Source of the DNA: CALAED01 sp035765195
GTDB taxonomy: Bacteria > Actinomycetota > Actinomycetes > Streptosporangiales > Streptosporangiaceae
Reading direction: 5' to 3'
Length of the DNA: 64,000 nucleotides
Assembly (NCBI GenBank): GCA_035765195.1
Contig: DASTYC010000026.1
Coordinates: 248,001-312,000 of the forward strand
This document shows, in pieces, positions 14,223-23,232 of this stretch. Both the position numbers and the translations under genes were made by a program. The notes under the pieces are model-generated. The model searched no databases. It saw only the letters and a program-made list of their open reading frames with translations, and had not been told where the DNA came from. The stretch's first letter is position 1; each line of letters begins with the position of its first letter.

Positions 14223-15863
14223 TCACGCGGTCTCGGTCCGCGCGATCTCCGACAGGCCGAGGATGTCGATGGCCTCCTCGCGCATCTGCACCTTGCGGAT
14301 CTTGCCGGTCACGGTCATCGGAAACTCGTCCACGATGTGCACGAAGCGCGGGATCTTGTAGTGCGCCAGCTTGCCGAGGCAGTGCTCGCGCAGCGACTCG
14401 GCGGTCAGCGGCGCGGCGCCCGGCCGCATCCGCAGCCACACCATGAGTTCCTCGCCGTACTTGGCGTCGGGCACGCCGATGACCGCGGCGTCCAGGATGT
14501 CGGGATGGCCGTAGAGGAACTCCTCGATCTCGCGCGGGTAGATGTTCTCGCCGCCGCGGATGACCATGTCCTTGATCCGGCCGGTGATGTTGACGTAGCC
14601 GGCCTCGTCCATCACCGCGAGATCGCCGGTGTGCATCCAGCGCGCCCGGTCGATCGCCTCGGCCGTCTTGTCCGGCTCCTCCCAGTAGCCGAGCATCACC
14701 GAGTAGCCGCGCGTGCACAGCTCGCCGGGAGTGCCGCGCGGCACCGTGGCACCCGTCCGCGGGTCGACGATCTTGATTTCCAGGTGCGGGTGCACCTGCC
14801 CCACGGTGGAGACGCGGCGCTCCAGCGAGTCGTCGGCCCTGGTCTGGGTGGACACCGGCGAGGTCTCGGTCATGCCGTAGCAGATCGACACCTCGGTCAT
14901 CCCCATCCGCTCGATGACCTGCTTCATCACCTCGACCGGGCAGGGTGAGCCGGCCATGATCCCGGTGCGCAGCGAGGTCAGGTCGAACGCGTCGAAGCCC
15001 GGCGCGTTGAGCTCGGCGATGAACATCGTCGGCACCCCGTACAGGGAGGTGCAGCGCTCCGCCGCGACCGTCTCGAGGGTGGCCACCGGGTCGAACGACG
15101 GCGCCGGGATCACCACGCAGGCGCCGCGGCTGGTGGCCGCCAGGTTGCCCATCACCATGCCGAAGCAGTGGTAGAAGGGCACGGGGACGCACACACGGTC
15201 GCGTTCGGTGTAGCCGCACAGCCCGCCGACGAAGTATCCGTTGTTGAGGATGTTGTGGTGCGACAGCGTGGCGCCCTTGGGGAACCCGGTCGTCCCGCTC
15301 GTGTACTGGATGTTGATCGGGTCGTCCGCGTTGAGCTCCGCTGCGATCTCCGCGAGCGGCGCCGGATCCGCGGCCCGGCCCGATTCCACCAGCCCGGTCC
15401 ATTCGTCGCGGCCGATGAGCAGGACATCGCGCAGCTCCGCGCACCGCGGCGCGACCTCGCCGATCATCTTCGCGTAGTCGGAGGTCTTGAACTCGGGGAC
15501 GGCGACGAGCGTGCGGATCCCGGCCTGGCGGAGCACGTACTCCAGTTCGTGCACGCGGTACGCCGGGTTGATGTTGACCAGGATGGCCCCGATCTTGGCG
15601 GTGGCGTACTGCACGAACACCCACTCCGCGCGGTTCGGCGCCCAGATGCCGACCCGGTCGCCGGCCCGCACGCCGAGCGCGTGCAGCCCGAGCGCCACCG
15701 CGTCCACCTCGGCGGCGAGCTCACGGTAGGTCCAGCGCCGGCCGGCCGGCCGGTCGACCAGGGCCTCCCTGTCGCCGTACGCGGCCACCGTCCGGTCGAA
15801 GTTGGCGCCAATGGTCTCGCCGAGCAGCGGGATGGCGGACGTGCCGGAGGCGTAGGAAATCAT
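14223..15863 (-). CDS. Acyl-CoA synthetase (AMP-forming)
   Basis: 546 residues of the ANL superfamily. Motifs in order: P-loop YTSGTTGFPKGATLSH, YGMTETSPVS, GELCTRGYSVMLGYWEEPDK, hinge region IKDMVIRGGENIYPREIEEF, and the catalytic Lys near the end in TVTGKIRKVQMRE. It activates a carboxylic acid to its CoA thioester through an acyl-adenylate; overall sequence resembles medium- or long-chain FadD-type ligases. ATG at 15863 begins MISYASGTSAIPLLGETIG. The ribosome-binding site is weak (GGTGAAAGC). It faces the methyltransferase trio tail to tail. Confidence 0.9.
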   Translation of the reverse strand: MISYASGTSAIPLLGETIGANFDRTVAAYGDREALVDRPAGRRWTYRELAAEVDAVALGLHALGVRAGDRVGIWAPNRAEWVFVQYATAKIGAILVNINPAYRVHELEYVLRQAGIRTLVAVPEFKTSDYAKMIGEVAPRCAELRDVLLIGRDEWTGLVESGRAADPAPLAEIAAELNADDPINIQYTSGTTGFPKGATLSHHNILNNGYFVGGLCGYTERDRVCVPVPFYHCFGMVMGNLAATSRGACVVIPAPSFDPVATLETVAAERCTSLYGVPTMFIAELNAPGFDAFDLTSLRTGIMAGSPCPVEVMKQVIERMGMTEVSICYGMTETSPVSTQTRADDSLERRVSTVGQVHPHLEIKIVDPRTGATVPRGTPGELCTRGYSVMLGYWEEPDKTAEAIDRARWMHTGDLAVMDEAGYVNITGRIKDMVIRGGENIYPREIEEFLYGHPDILDAAVIGVPDAKYGEELMVWLRMRPGAAPLTAESLREHCLGKLAHYKIPRFVHIVDEFPMTVTGKIRKVQMREEAIDILGLSEIARTETA

Positions 15864-16159
15864 GCTTTCACCATGGCCCCAACCCGCCGTCCTGCGCCAC
15901 CCCCGCCGGCCCGTCCCGCTCGGCGCGCCAGCGGTCACCATCGCGGCGAGCAGGGACGGGCCGGTGCCTACTAGGAAAGCGCTTCCCGACCCCGCTTGTC
16001 CAGACGATACATCGGGAACGCCGCGCCGGCCCGCACTCGAACTGCACTAATAGCCGCGCGCGGAACGCAGGTAACGTAATATCCCCCGGCTTTTTTATAA
16101 CGGCGCTCTTCCGGCAATAGAATAAGCTGAGCCGTTCGTTTAATTTGCGGCGAAGATCG

Positions 16160-16214
16160 CTCCGGCCGGGCAGATGGCCCCTCCCGCAACTCCGTACGAC
16201 CTGCCCGGCCGGAG
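16160..16214. other. Long-loop inverted repeat
   Basis: A 14-bp perfect inverted repeat (16160-16173 with 16201-16214) separated by 27 bases, beyond the pectate lyase terminator. It could be a second terminator element or an RNA structure; nothing else supports a specific role. Confidence 0.4.
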
Positions 16215-16239
16215 GTTCACTATAGGCCGACAGAATTGA

Positions 16240-16273
16240 GCGCCCGGCACGAGGTGGCTGTCGTGCCGGGCGC
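16240..16273 (-). terminator. Hairpin terminator of the pectate lyase gene
   Basis: A 13-bp perfect stem (16240-16252 with 16261-16273) with an 8-base loop, about 70 bp past the pectate lyase stop codon. Confidence 0.7.
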
Positions 16274-16344
16274 GCTCCCATCACCCCAACGCACCCCTGT
16301 GGGAGTGCCACCTGCACGTTGGTCCGGTCGGGATGGTCAGGTCG

Positions 16345-17307
16345 TCATACGCCCAGCTTTCCGGTTCCCGCGCCATTCATCACAATGGACTTGACGTTGG
16401 CGGCCGGATCCGCGGTGTAGCCGTACGGAATCCCGGCGACGCTGCCGCCGGTCTGGCCCGGGCTCGAATTGACGAAGAAGTTGTCGACGGCCACCAGCGA
16501 GCCGGGCGGTGAGCTGCCCTCGCCCAGGTGATAGGTGTCATCCACGTTCTCGAAGTAGTTGCGCTCGACCCGGACTCCGCCTTCGATGGTGGAGGCCACG
16601 CCGTAGCTGCCCACCCCGTCGTAGTAGTTGTTGTAGACGTGCACCGGGTTGCCGAACCGCACCCGCGGGTGACGCTGGTTGGTGCCGTCGAACCAGTTGT
16701 GGTGGTAGGTCACCCGCAGGTGCCCGCGGTCCTGCGAGCCGTTGCCGTCGCTGTGGCCCAGCAGCATCGTCTTGTCGTGGTCAAAGAACCGGTTCCACGA
16801 CACCGTGATGAAGTCCGACGCGCGCTTGATGTCCACCGCGCCGTCACTGCCGTCGGAGAAGGTGTTGTGGTCGATCCAGACGCGGGTCGACGCGTCCTGG
16901 ACGTTGATCGCGTCATCGCTCCAGCCGCGGAAGTTCAGGTTCTGGATGATGACGTTGCTCACGCCGTCGACGTCCAGGCCGCCGCCGGTGATACCCGAGC
17001 CCGATCCGACACCCAGGATCGTCTTGTTGGAGGCGACGTCCTGCATGCCGCTGATCGAGATCATCCCGGAGACCCGGATGACCCTGGCGCCGCTCGCCTG
17101 CATGTTGCTGATCAGCGCCGATGAGCTGGTGACCGTGACCGCCGAGGCGTTGCCGCCGCCGGTGGTGCCGCCACCTTGGGTGGCCCAGCCGACCGGGGAA
17201 CCGACGGCCAGTGCCGGTTGGGCCGTGGCGCCCACCGCCACGGCGGAGATGCCGAGGGTGGCGGCGACCATGACAGAACGCCATTTGGTGAGTGTCCGAT
17301 GAGACAT
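16345..17307 (-). CDS. Secreted pectate lyase, polysaccharide lyase family 1
   Basis: 320 residues. A Sec signal peptide (MSHRTLTKWRSVMVAATLG, ending near PALA) is followed by a parallel beta-helix. Calcium and substrate motifs: WIDHNTFSD, DGAVDIKRASDFITVSWNRF, and the catalytic-Arg region RHPRVRFGNPVHVYNNYY. It cleaves polygalacturonate by beta-elimination outside the cell. ATG at 17307 has GGAAAGG upstream; a GTG six codons earlier is possible. It stands 83 bp downstream of the xyloglucanase on the same strand and is followed by a clear hairpin terminator. Confidence 0.92.
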   Translation of the reverse strand: MSHRTLTKWRSVMVAATLGISAVAVGATAQPALAVGSPVGWATQGGGTTGGGNASAVTVTSSSALISNMQASGARVIRVSGMISISGMQDVASNKTILGVGSGSGITGGGLDVDGVSNVIIQNLNFRGWSDDAINVQDASTRVWIDHNTFSDGSDGAVDIKRASDFITVSWNRFFDHDKTMLLGHSDGNGSQDRGHLRVTYHHNWFDGTNQRHPRVRFGNPVHVYNNYYDGVGSYGVASTIEGGVRVERNYFENVDDTYHLGEGSSPPGSLVAVDNFFVNSSPGQTGGSVAGIPYGYTADPAANVKSIVMNGAGTGKLGV

Positions 17308-17390
17308 CAGGTGGGCCCTTTCCACTTGTGGTGTAGCCGTGTGCCGAACACCCCGCTGTTACCAGCGCCACCTAGGGGTTCCCTTGCGGG

Positions 17391-20087
17391 TCAGGTCGCG
17401 GTACAGGTCACCGCCGGTACCGCGTTGGTTCCGGATTGACTGGCGTTGAAGCCGAACGAGGTCGAAGCGCCCGCCGCCAGGCCGCCGTTGTGGCCGGCGT
17501 TCGTCACCGAGACGCCGGCGCCGCTTTGCGAGAGCGTGCCGTTCCACAGCTGGCTGATCGTCTGGCCGTTGGCGAACGTCCACGACACCCGCCAGCCGGT
17601 GATCGCCGCGGACCCGGCGGACACCGACACGTCAGCCTGGAAACCGCCCGGCCAGGAGTTGACCACCTTGTAGGCGGCCGAGCAGCCGGCGGACGGTGTG
17701 GTCGGCGGTGTCGTCGGTGGTGTGGTCGGCGGCGTCGTCGGCGGCGTCGTGGTGGTGGGCGGCGTGGTCGGCGGAGTCGTGCCGCCGGTGCGGTCGGCGT
17801 ACAGCACGCCCCTGCCGTTGGTGCCGAGATAGACGCGGCCGTAGATCCGCGGGTCGCCGGTGATCGCCTCGCCCGCGTTGCCGTACTGGTGCTGGTCGTC
17901 GTTGATCCGCAGCCACGACGCGCCCGCGTTGTCGGAACGGTAGACGCCCGCGACTCCGTCGATCGTGCCGATGGTGAACAGCGCCATGTACGTCTGGCCG
18001 GGCGCGGCCTTGCCGAAGCCGACGTTGATGGCGCTGGTGACGTTCGACAGCTTCGTGAAGCTCGCCCCGGAGTTGGTCGAGTGGAACAACCCGGTGCCGC
18101 CGGCCAGCCAGATGTCGCCTTCGTGACCGGGCATCGCCTTGAGGTGCACGCCGGATGAGGGCAGCCCGCTCGCGCCGGTCGAGCTGAACGTCTGACCGCC
18201 GTTCGTGCTCACATAGAACGTGCCGTTCGAGAAGGCGTAGAACTTGTTGGGGTTCACCCGGTCGGACTCGACGATGGCGTTCGCCGGCACGCCCGAGGCC
18301 TGGCTCCAGGAGTTGCCGAAGCCGACCGAGAAGACGACCGGCTGGCCGGCGTCGCCCGGCGCCCACACGAACCTGCTGCCGTTCGCCGCGGCCGCCACGG
18401 TGCCGCCGCTGTTGATCCCGCCGGGCTCGGCGCCCTGGAACCAGTTCGCCCCGCCGTCGGTGGAGAAGGCGACATGGCTGTCGTTCGGGCGGTCGGAGTC
18501 GGTGAAGTTGCCCGCGCGCACCATCGTGCTCGGGCTGGTCTCGGCGAAGTCGAGGCTCGTCGTGCTGGTGAAGTTGGGCTGGGTGAACATCATGGCGGGG
18601 ACGGCGTCCAGGTTGGTGTGCCGGAAGCCGGCGATGTCGCCAAGACCGCTGATCAACGGAGCGCCCGACGGCGGGCTGATCAGGTCGAGCACGGCCGTCT
18701 CCTCCAGCCCCTTCACCATCGGTGTGATCGTGAACTGGCCACCGGAGTCCCAGTTGGTGAGGTTGGTCGTGCCGTAGATCGTCGCGCCCGTGCCGTACAT
18801 CATCCGGTTGGAGTTGAACGGGTCGATCTCCACGGAGGCGTTCATCCAGCCGAGCTTCGGCGTCACCTCGGGCGGCTGCGGGTTGGTGCCGAAGGTCAGC
18901 CAGGGGACGGAGGAGATGTTCTGGGTGTAGCGGAAGCTGCGGTTCGGGTAGGAGGTGAAGTCCCAGATCCGGGTCCAGGTGGCGCCGCTATCGGTGCTGC
19001 GGAAGAAGATCGCGTCCGGCCACCAGGAGATCTGGGTGGCGACCATGATCGTGCTCGGATCCTGCCGGTCGATGGTCAGCCCGCTGTAGCCGAAGTAGTC
19101 GTCGCCGCTGCTGGAGGGGACCGGACTGATCTGCGTCCACGTGCCGGTCGCGGTCGCGTAGCGCCACACGTCGCCCTTGCCGCCGTCAAACGGGCCGCCC
19201 GCGTCGCTGGTCGCGATGTACAGGAAGCCGTTGGTCGTGTCGAGCTCGCCGTTGTGCGCGATGAAGCCGGTCGGCTGTCCGGCCAGCCGCTCCCACGACG
19301 AGCCGCCGTTGGTGGTGCGGTAGACGGTGTTCTGCTTGTCGGCGACCCCCACGTAGATCGTCTGGGTGGCGTTGCCGGCCGTGCCCGTCCGCTTGTCGAA
19401 CGTCACCCATACGACGCCCTGGTTGTCGCCGAGGTACTGGTCGCCGGGTTGCTGCACGTAGTTGCCGGCGTTGGGGAAGTTGGTCACCTTCGACCACGTC
19501 GCGCCGGAGTCGGTGCTGCGCCACAGGCCGTTCCCGCTCGGCGCGCCGAAGTAGAGGATGCTGTTCCTGTTGGGGTCGATCGCCAGCCGCTCGCCCATGC
19601 CCCGACCGGGCATGTTGCCGCCGAGCTTGAACGGCAGCGGGCTGATCTGCCACGAGTCGCCCTTGTTGGTCGAGCGCAGGATGGCGCCGTTGTTGGGGTC
19701 CCAGCTGTTGGTGTACATGCCGACCGCCGCGTAGACCCTGTTGGGGTCGACCGCGTCGGTGGCGATGCTGGCCACGCCGTTGTAACCCCAGTTGTTCTGG
19801 CCCACCCAGTCGAGCAGCGGCGTCCAGGACTGCGAGCTCTGGTTCCACCGGTAGGCGCCGCCGATGTCGGTGCGCGCGTAGATCAGGTCTCGCTGGCTCT
19901 GGTTGAAGATGATGCCGGGAACAAAGCCGCCGCCGGCGATCTGCACGTTCTTCCAGTTGTAGGGATCGGACGCGGCGGCCGAGGCCGTCGGGGTCAGCGT
20001 CAGCGCGGCGAGCCCGGCCAGCGCCGCCAGCAGCAGGCTCACCACCGCACAGGCCAGACCCTTCAGCGAATACGACTTTGTACGCAT
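17391..20087 (-). CDS. Secreted xyloglucanase GH74 with C-terminal CBM2
   Basis: 898 residues. Signal peptide to about residue 38 (TASAAAS); two seven-bladed propeller domains rich in STDSGATW-like repeats; a Pro-Thr linker around 760-790; then a CBM2 beginning CSAAYKVVNSWPGGFQADVS. Putative catalytic Asp residues are D74 in ARTDIGGAYRW and the Asp in GLGDIAGF. GH74 enzymes are endo-acting on xyloglucan, and the CBM2 would hold the enzyme on cellulose. ATG at 20087 has GGGAGG nine bases upstream; an in-frame start at 20138 would precede the signal peptide with a charged tail. A palindromic operator lies about 140 bp upstream. Confidence 0.93.
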   Translation of the reverse strand: MRTKSYSLKGLACAVVSLLLAALAGLAALTLTPTASAAASDPYNWKNVQIAGGGFVPGIIFNQSQRDLIYARTDIGGAYRWNQSSQSWTPLLDWVGQNNWGYNGVASIATDAVDPNRVYAAVGMYTNSWDPNNGAILRSTNKGDSWQISPLPFKLGGNMPGRGMGERLAIDPNRNSILYFGAPSGNGLWRSTDSGATWSKVTNFPNAGNYVQQPGDQYLGDNQGVVWVTFDKRTGTAGNATQTIYVGVADKQNTVYRTTNGGSSWERLAGQPTGFIAHNGELDTTNGFLYIATSDAGGPFDGGKGDVWRYATATGTWTQISPVPSSSGDDYFGYSGLTIDRQDPSTIMVATQISWWPDAIFFRSTDSGATWTRIWDFTSYPNRSFRYTQNISSVPWLTFGTNPQPPEVTPKLGWMNASVEIDPFNSNRMMYGTGATIYGTTNLTNWDSGGQFTITPMVKGLEETAVLDLISPPSGAPLISGLGDIAGFRHTNLDAVPAMMFTQPNFTSTTSLDFAETSPSTMVRAGNFTDSDRPNDSHVAFSTDGGANWFQGAEPGGINSGGTVAAAANGSRFVWAPGDAGQPVVFSVGFGNSWSQASGVPANAIVESDRVNPNKFYAFSNGTFYVSTNGGQTFSSTGASGLPSSGVHLKAMPGHEGDIWLAGGTGLFHSTNSGASFTKLSNVTSAINVGFGKAAPGQTYMALFTIGTIDGVAGVYRSDNAGASWLRINDDQHQYGNAGEAITGDPRIYGRVYLGTNGRGVLYADRTGGTTPPTTPPTTTTPPTTPPTTPPTTPPTTPSAGCSAAYKVVNSWPGGFQADVSVSAGSAAITGWRVSWTFANGQTISQLWNGTLSQSGAGVSVTNAGHNGGLAAGASTSFGFNASQSGTNAVPAVTCTAT

Positions 20088-20224
20088 GTGCGACCGCCTC
20101 CCGTTGGGCAAGTTCCGGACGCGCGGCGTGAGATTCACACGGCCGTCGGGGTGCGGTCAATCCCGGCGTCGAACGCTTGGCAACCGCTTTCCCAGCCGAT
20201 GTGCCGCTGACCTGCCGAGAGGGG

Positions 20225-20238
20225 TCGAAGCGCTTCGA
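20225..20238. promoter_or_regulatory. LacI-type palindromic operator
   Basis: TCGAAGCGCTTCGA is a perfect 14-bp palindrome with the central CG typical of LacI/GalR operators. Related, less perfect boxes lie on both sides. It probably represses the divergent xyloglucanase and galactanase genes. Confidence 0.6.
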
Positions 20239-20323
20239 TAGCGTGGTCGGCATAGACATGAAAGGCATGAAAAAACGCTTCTCGTGTGCCTTCTTCCATG
20301 AAACCCACACAATCCAACAAGTC

Positions 20324-20350
20324 TTGACAAAGCCGAACATCCGCTATTGA
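20324..20350 (+). promoter_or_regulatory. Possible promoter of the galactanase gene
   Basis: A consensus TTGACA (20324-20329) is followed after 15 bases by TATTGA (20345-20350). The 5' leader to the ATG at 20411 would be about 55 bases. The short spacer lowers confidence. Confidence 0.4.
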
Positions 20351-20410
20351 GTGAGCGCAAGGCACCCGGCATCGTTCCCCGTGGCCACAGCGCCCGGGAA
20401 GGAGCCCCCC

Positions 20411-21949
20411 ATGCGCACCCGGGCCAGCGCCATTCGCCTCCTCGCCGCCGCCGCGATCGTCGTCGCACCGATCGCCGTGGCGCCGATCGCCGCCCCGCAC
20501 GCGAACGCGGCCGCCCAACCCGGCGCGCCGACGGTCGACCTCGCGCTGACGGGAGCGGCGGCCGCGGACACCGCCGCGACCGGCCAGGCCGCGTCCGCCG
20601 CCATCGACGGAAACGCGGCGACGGCCTGGTGCCCCACCGCCGCCGCGGGCACGCTCACCGTCGACCTGGGCCGGCCGCGCCGGCTGGCCGGCTTCGGCGT
20701 GACCCTGCTCGGCACGGCCCCCGCCACCGTCGCCGTCCAAGCCGCCGCCCGGCCGGGCCGGTTCCGGGTCGTCGAGGGCGCATCGTCCGTCCGGCCCGGC
20801 TCCCCCGGCTGGTTCGCCGCGCCGGCGACGGCCCGCTGGGTCCGGCTGTCGGTGCGCGGCGCCGAGCCGCCCTGCGTGGGCGCGTTCCGCGCCCTGGGCC
20901 GCGCGCCGGCATCGATGATCGTCGGGCACGACCTGTCGTTCGCCGTCCAGGAGCGGGCCGCCGGCGCCGTCTACACCGACGGCGGCCGTGCCGCGCTCCC
21001 CGAACGGATCGTCGCCGCGCACGGCGGCAACTTCGTACGCCTTCGGCTGTGGGTGAACCCGCCGGCCGGCTACAGCGACCTGCGATCGGTGCTGACCATG
21101 GCGCGCCGGGCGAAGGCCGCCGGCATGCGGTTGCTACTCGACCCGCACTACTCGGACTTCTGGGCCGACCCGCAACACCAGGACACCCCCGCGGCCTGGG
21201 CCGATCAGGACCTGCCGGCGCTCGCCGCCACGGTGCGCGCCCACACCCGCGACGCGCTCGACGCGCTGGCGGCCCAGGGCACGCCCGCCGACATGCTCCA
21301 ACTGGGCAACGAGATCCGCAACGGGCTGCTGTGGCCGACCGGTCAGCTCGACTGGACCACCGGCGCCGGCTGGGACGCGCTGGGCACGCTGCTGCGCGCC
21401 GCCGCGGCGGGCGCGCGCGACGCCCGCGGCGCCACCCCGAGGCTCGTCGTCCACTTCGACCAGGGCGGCGACAACGCCTTCAGCCGCACGTTCTTCGACA
21501 ACATCGTCGCCCAGCACGTCCCCTTCGACGTCATCGGCCTGTCGTACTACCCGTTCTGGCACGGCACGCTGTCGCAGCTGCGCGCCAACCTCAACGACCT
21601 GGCCGCCCGCTACGACCGGGACGTGGCCGTCGTCGAGACCCAGTACGGCTGGACCCTCGACAACGGCGACCAGCTGGGCAACTTCCTGTGGCAGGACTCT
21701 CAGCTCGTCCCCGGATACCCGGCCACCCCCCATGGGCAGCTCGGCTTCCTCTCCGACCTGCTGTCGATCGTCGCCGCCGTCCCCGGCGGGCACGGCGCCG
21801 GCGTCTTCTACTGGCAGCCGGAATGGATCCCCGGCGTGGGCTGGGCCCCCGGGGAGGGCACGCCCAACGACAACCTCACGCTCTTCGACTTCACCGGCCG
21901 CGCCCTGCCCTCCATCGGCTTCACCCACCCCCTCACCGCCGCCCGCTGA
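20411..21949 (+). CDS. Secreted endo-beta-1,4-galactanase GH53 with N-terminal discoidin-like domain
   Basis: 512 residues. Signal peptide ends near PHANAAA; residues about 45-170 look like an F5/8 type C (discoidin-like) sugar-binding domain (SAAIDGNAATAWCP); the GH53 barrel follows (VGHDLSFAVQE, RLRLWVNPP, LLLDPHYSDFWADP). Acid/base is E301 in LQLGNEIRNG and the nucleophile is E409 in VVETQYGW. It cuts beta-1,4-galactan side chains of pectin. ATG at 20411 follows GGAAGGAG. It probably shares control with the divergent xyloglucanase. The galactose products could feed the cytoplasmic beta-galactosidase encoded at 6232. Confidence 0.9.
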   Translation: MRTRASAIRLLAAAAIVVAPIAVAPIAAPHANAAAQPGAPTVDLALTGAAAADTAATGQAASAAIDGNAATAWCPTAAAGTLTVDLGRPRRLAGFGVTLLGTAPATVAVQAAARPGRFRVVEGASSVRPGSPGWFAAPATARWVRLSVRGAEPPCVGAFRALGRAPASMIVGHDLSFAVQERAAGAVYTDGGRAALPERIVAAHGGNFVRLRLWVNPPAGYSDLRSVLTMARRAKAAGMRLLLDPHYSDFWADPQHQDTPAAWADQDLPALAATVRAHTRDALDALAAQGTPADMLQLGNEIRNGLLWPTGQLDWTTGAGWDALGTLLRAAAAGARDARGATPRLVVHFDQGGDNAFSRTFFDNIVAQHVPFDVIGLSYYPFWHGTLSQLRANLNDLAARYDRDVAVVETQYGWTLDNGDQLGNFLWQDSQLVPGYPATPHGQLGFLSDLLSIVAAVPGGHGAGVFYWQPEWIPGVGWAPGEGTPNDNLTLFDFTGRALPSIGFTHPLTAAR

Positions 21950-21969
21950 CCCCGCGCCGCGGGAATCGG

Positions 21970-21985
21970 TGAAAGCGTGAAAGCG
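21970..21985 (+). repeat. Two adjacent TGAAAGCG units upstream of the esterase
   Basis: The octamer TGAAAGCG occurs twice head to tail, about 40 bp before the SGNH esterase start. The unit resembles half of the GAAGCGCTTC operator. It may be a regulator half-site pair. Confidence 0.4.
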
Positions 21986-22024
21986 GGGAGGACCTGAGCG
22001 CGGGTCTCGGTGCAGGATGCGGAC

Positions 22025-23083
22025 ATGTCCAGGACCTTCATCGCGGTCGCGGCCGCGCTGGTCGCCGTGCTCGGCTTCATCACCATGGGTCCGGCCCGGC
22101 ACGCCCAGGCGGCGGCCGTACGGATCATGCCCCTCGGCGACTCGATCACCGGCTCCCCCGGCTGCTGGCGGGCGCTGCTGTGGAACCGGCTGCAGAGCAA
22201 CGGGTTCACGAACATCGACTTCGTGGGCACGCTGCCGCCCCAGGGGTGCGGGGTGCCCTACGACGGGGACAACGAGGGACACGGCGGCGCACTCGTCACC
22301 AACGTGGCCGACCAGAACCAGCTTCCCGGCTGGCTGGCGGCCACCACCCCCGACATCGTGCTGATGCACTTCGGCACCAACGACGTGTGGAGCGGGCTGG
22401 ACCCGGCGACCATCCTGGCGGCCTACAGCAGGCTGGTCGACCAGATGCGGGCGAGCAACCCCGCCATGAAGATCCTGGTGGCGCAGATCATCCCGCTGAA
22501 CCCGGGCGGATGCGGGGACTGCCCGAACCGGGCGATCGCCCTCAACAACGCGATACCGGCCTGGGCGAGCGGCAAGACCACGGCGCAGTCCCCCATCGTG
22601 GTGGTGGACCAGTGGACCGGGTTCAACACCGCCACCGACACGGGCGACGGCGTGCATCCGAACGACGCGGGCATCCAGAAGATCTCCGATCGGTGGTATC
22701 CGGCCCTGTCGGCGCAGCTCACGCCGGGTGGCGGCACCACGACGCCCCCCACGACGCCCCCCGTCACGACGCCGCCGGGCCCGGCGTGCACCGCCGCGTA
22801 CCGCGTCATCAACTCCTGGCCGGGCGGCTTCCAAGGTGAGGTGGCCGTGACCGCCGGCCCGTCCTCGATCACGGGCTGGCAGGCCCGCTGGACGTTCACC
22901 GGCGGCCAGGTCATCGGGCAGCTGTGGGGCGGCTCGTTCACGCAGAGCGGCGGCGCGGTCACGGTGTCGAACATGTCCTACAACGGCCGCCTGGCGCCCG
23001 GCGGCGCGGCGTCCTTCGGCTTCACCGCCACCCAGTCCGGCACCAACCCCGTACCGTCCGTCACCTGCTCCGGGGCCGCCTGA
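22025..23083 (+). CDS. Secreted SGNH-type carbohydrate esterase (CE3-like) with CBM2
   Basis: 352 residues. The signal peptide (MSRTFIAVAAALVAVLGF, ending ARHAQAA) precedes an SGNH hydrolase: block I IMPLGDSITGSPGCWRALL with the nucleophilic Ser, block III LMHFGTNDVWSG, and block V DGVHPNDAGIQK with the catalytic Asp and His. A Thr-Pro linker near residue 240 leads to a CBM2 starting CTAAYRVINSWPGGFQGEVA. The GDSITGSPGCWR form is typical of CE3 acetylxylan esterases, so it likely deacetylates xylan at the cell exterior. ATG at 22025 has AGGA seven bases upstream. Its CBM2 is similar to that of the xyloglucanase. Confidence 0.88.
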   Translation: MSRTFIAVAAALVAVLGFITMGPARHAQAAAVRIMPLGDSITGSPGCWRALLWNRLQSNGFTNIDFVGTLPPQGCGVPYDGDNEGHGGALVTNVADQNQLPGWLAATTPDIVLMHFGTNDVWSGLDPATILAAYSRLVDQMRASNPAMKILVAQIIPLNPGGCGDCPNRAIALNNAIPAWASGKTTAQSPIVVVDQWTGFNTATDTGDGVHPNDAGIQKISDRWYPALSAQLTPGGGTTTPPTTPPVTTPPGPACTAAYRVINSWPGGFQGEVAVTAGPSSITGWQARWTFTGGQVIGQLWGGSFTQSGGAVTVSNMSYNGRLAPGGAASFGFTATQSGTNPVPSVTCSGAA

Positions 23084-23232
23084 GGGGTGTCCGCCGATTT
23101 CGTCCCTCGCCGACCAGCGCTTACCCTGGGCGTTCCAATGCCCGGCCGCATGTTCTGAGAGGGGAGGTGGCCGTCGGTGGATCCCACCAGGCAGGACCGG
23201 ACGGTGGCCCCCCTGCTCCCGAGGCCGCGCTG

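Larger units (their letters stand above)
15864..16344. other. Non-coding gap with two hairpins and an AT-rich block
   Basis: This 481-bp gap lies between the acyl-CoA ligase start and the pectate lyase stop. It holds a LacI-type half palindrome around GGAAAGCGCTTCCC (15974-15987), an unusually AT-rich block at about 16078-16150 that may carry the ligase promoter, and hairpins at 16160-16214 and 16240-16273. Open frames here show no family features. Confidence 0.5.
20088..20410. other. Divergent control region for xyloglucanase and galactanase
   Basis: A 323-bp gap between divergent secreted-enzyme genes. It contains a perfect palindrome at 20225-20238, related CGCTT-type elements near 20170-20190 and 20274-20282, two nearby ATGAAA boxes, and a likely GH53 promoter at 20324-20350. 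No gene is seen. Confidence 0.6.

Noticed and set aside
15868..16317. Possible 149-codon gene in the gap before the pectate lyase
   Set aside because: No ribosome-binding site, composition unlike neighbours, and it runs through both hairpins.
17695..17780. Non-coding repeat block
   Set aside because: The repeats are simply the codons of the Pro-Thr linker of the xyloglucanase.
23167..23232. Upstream GTG start for the chitosanase
   Set aside because: The purine-rich sequence overlaps the GTG too closely, and the added residues would precede a normal signal peptide.
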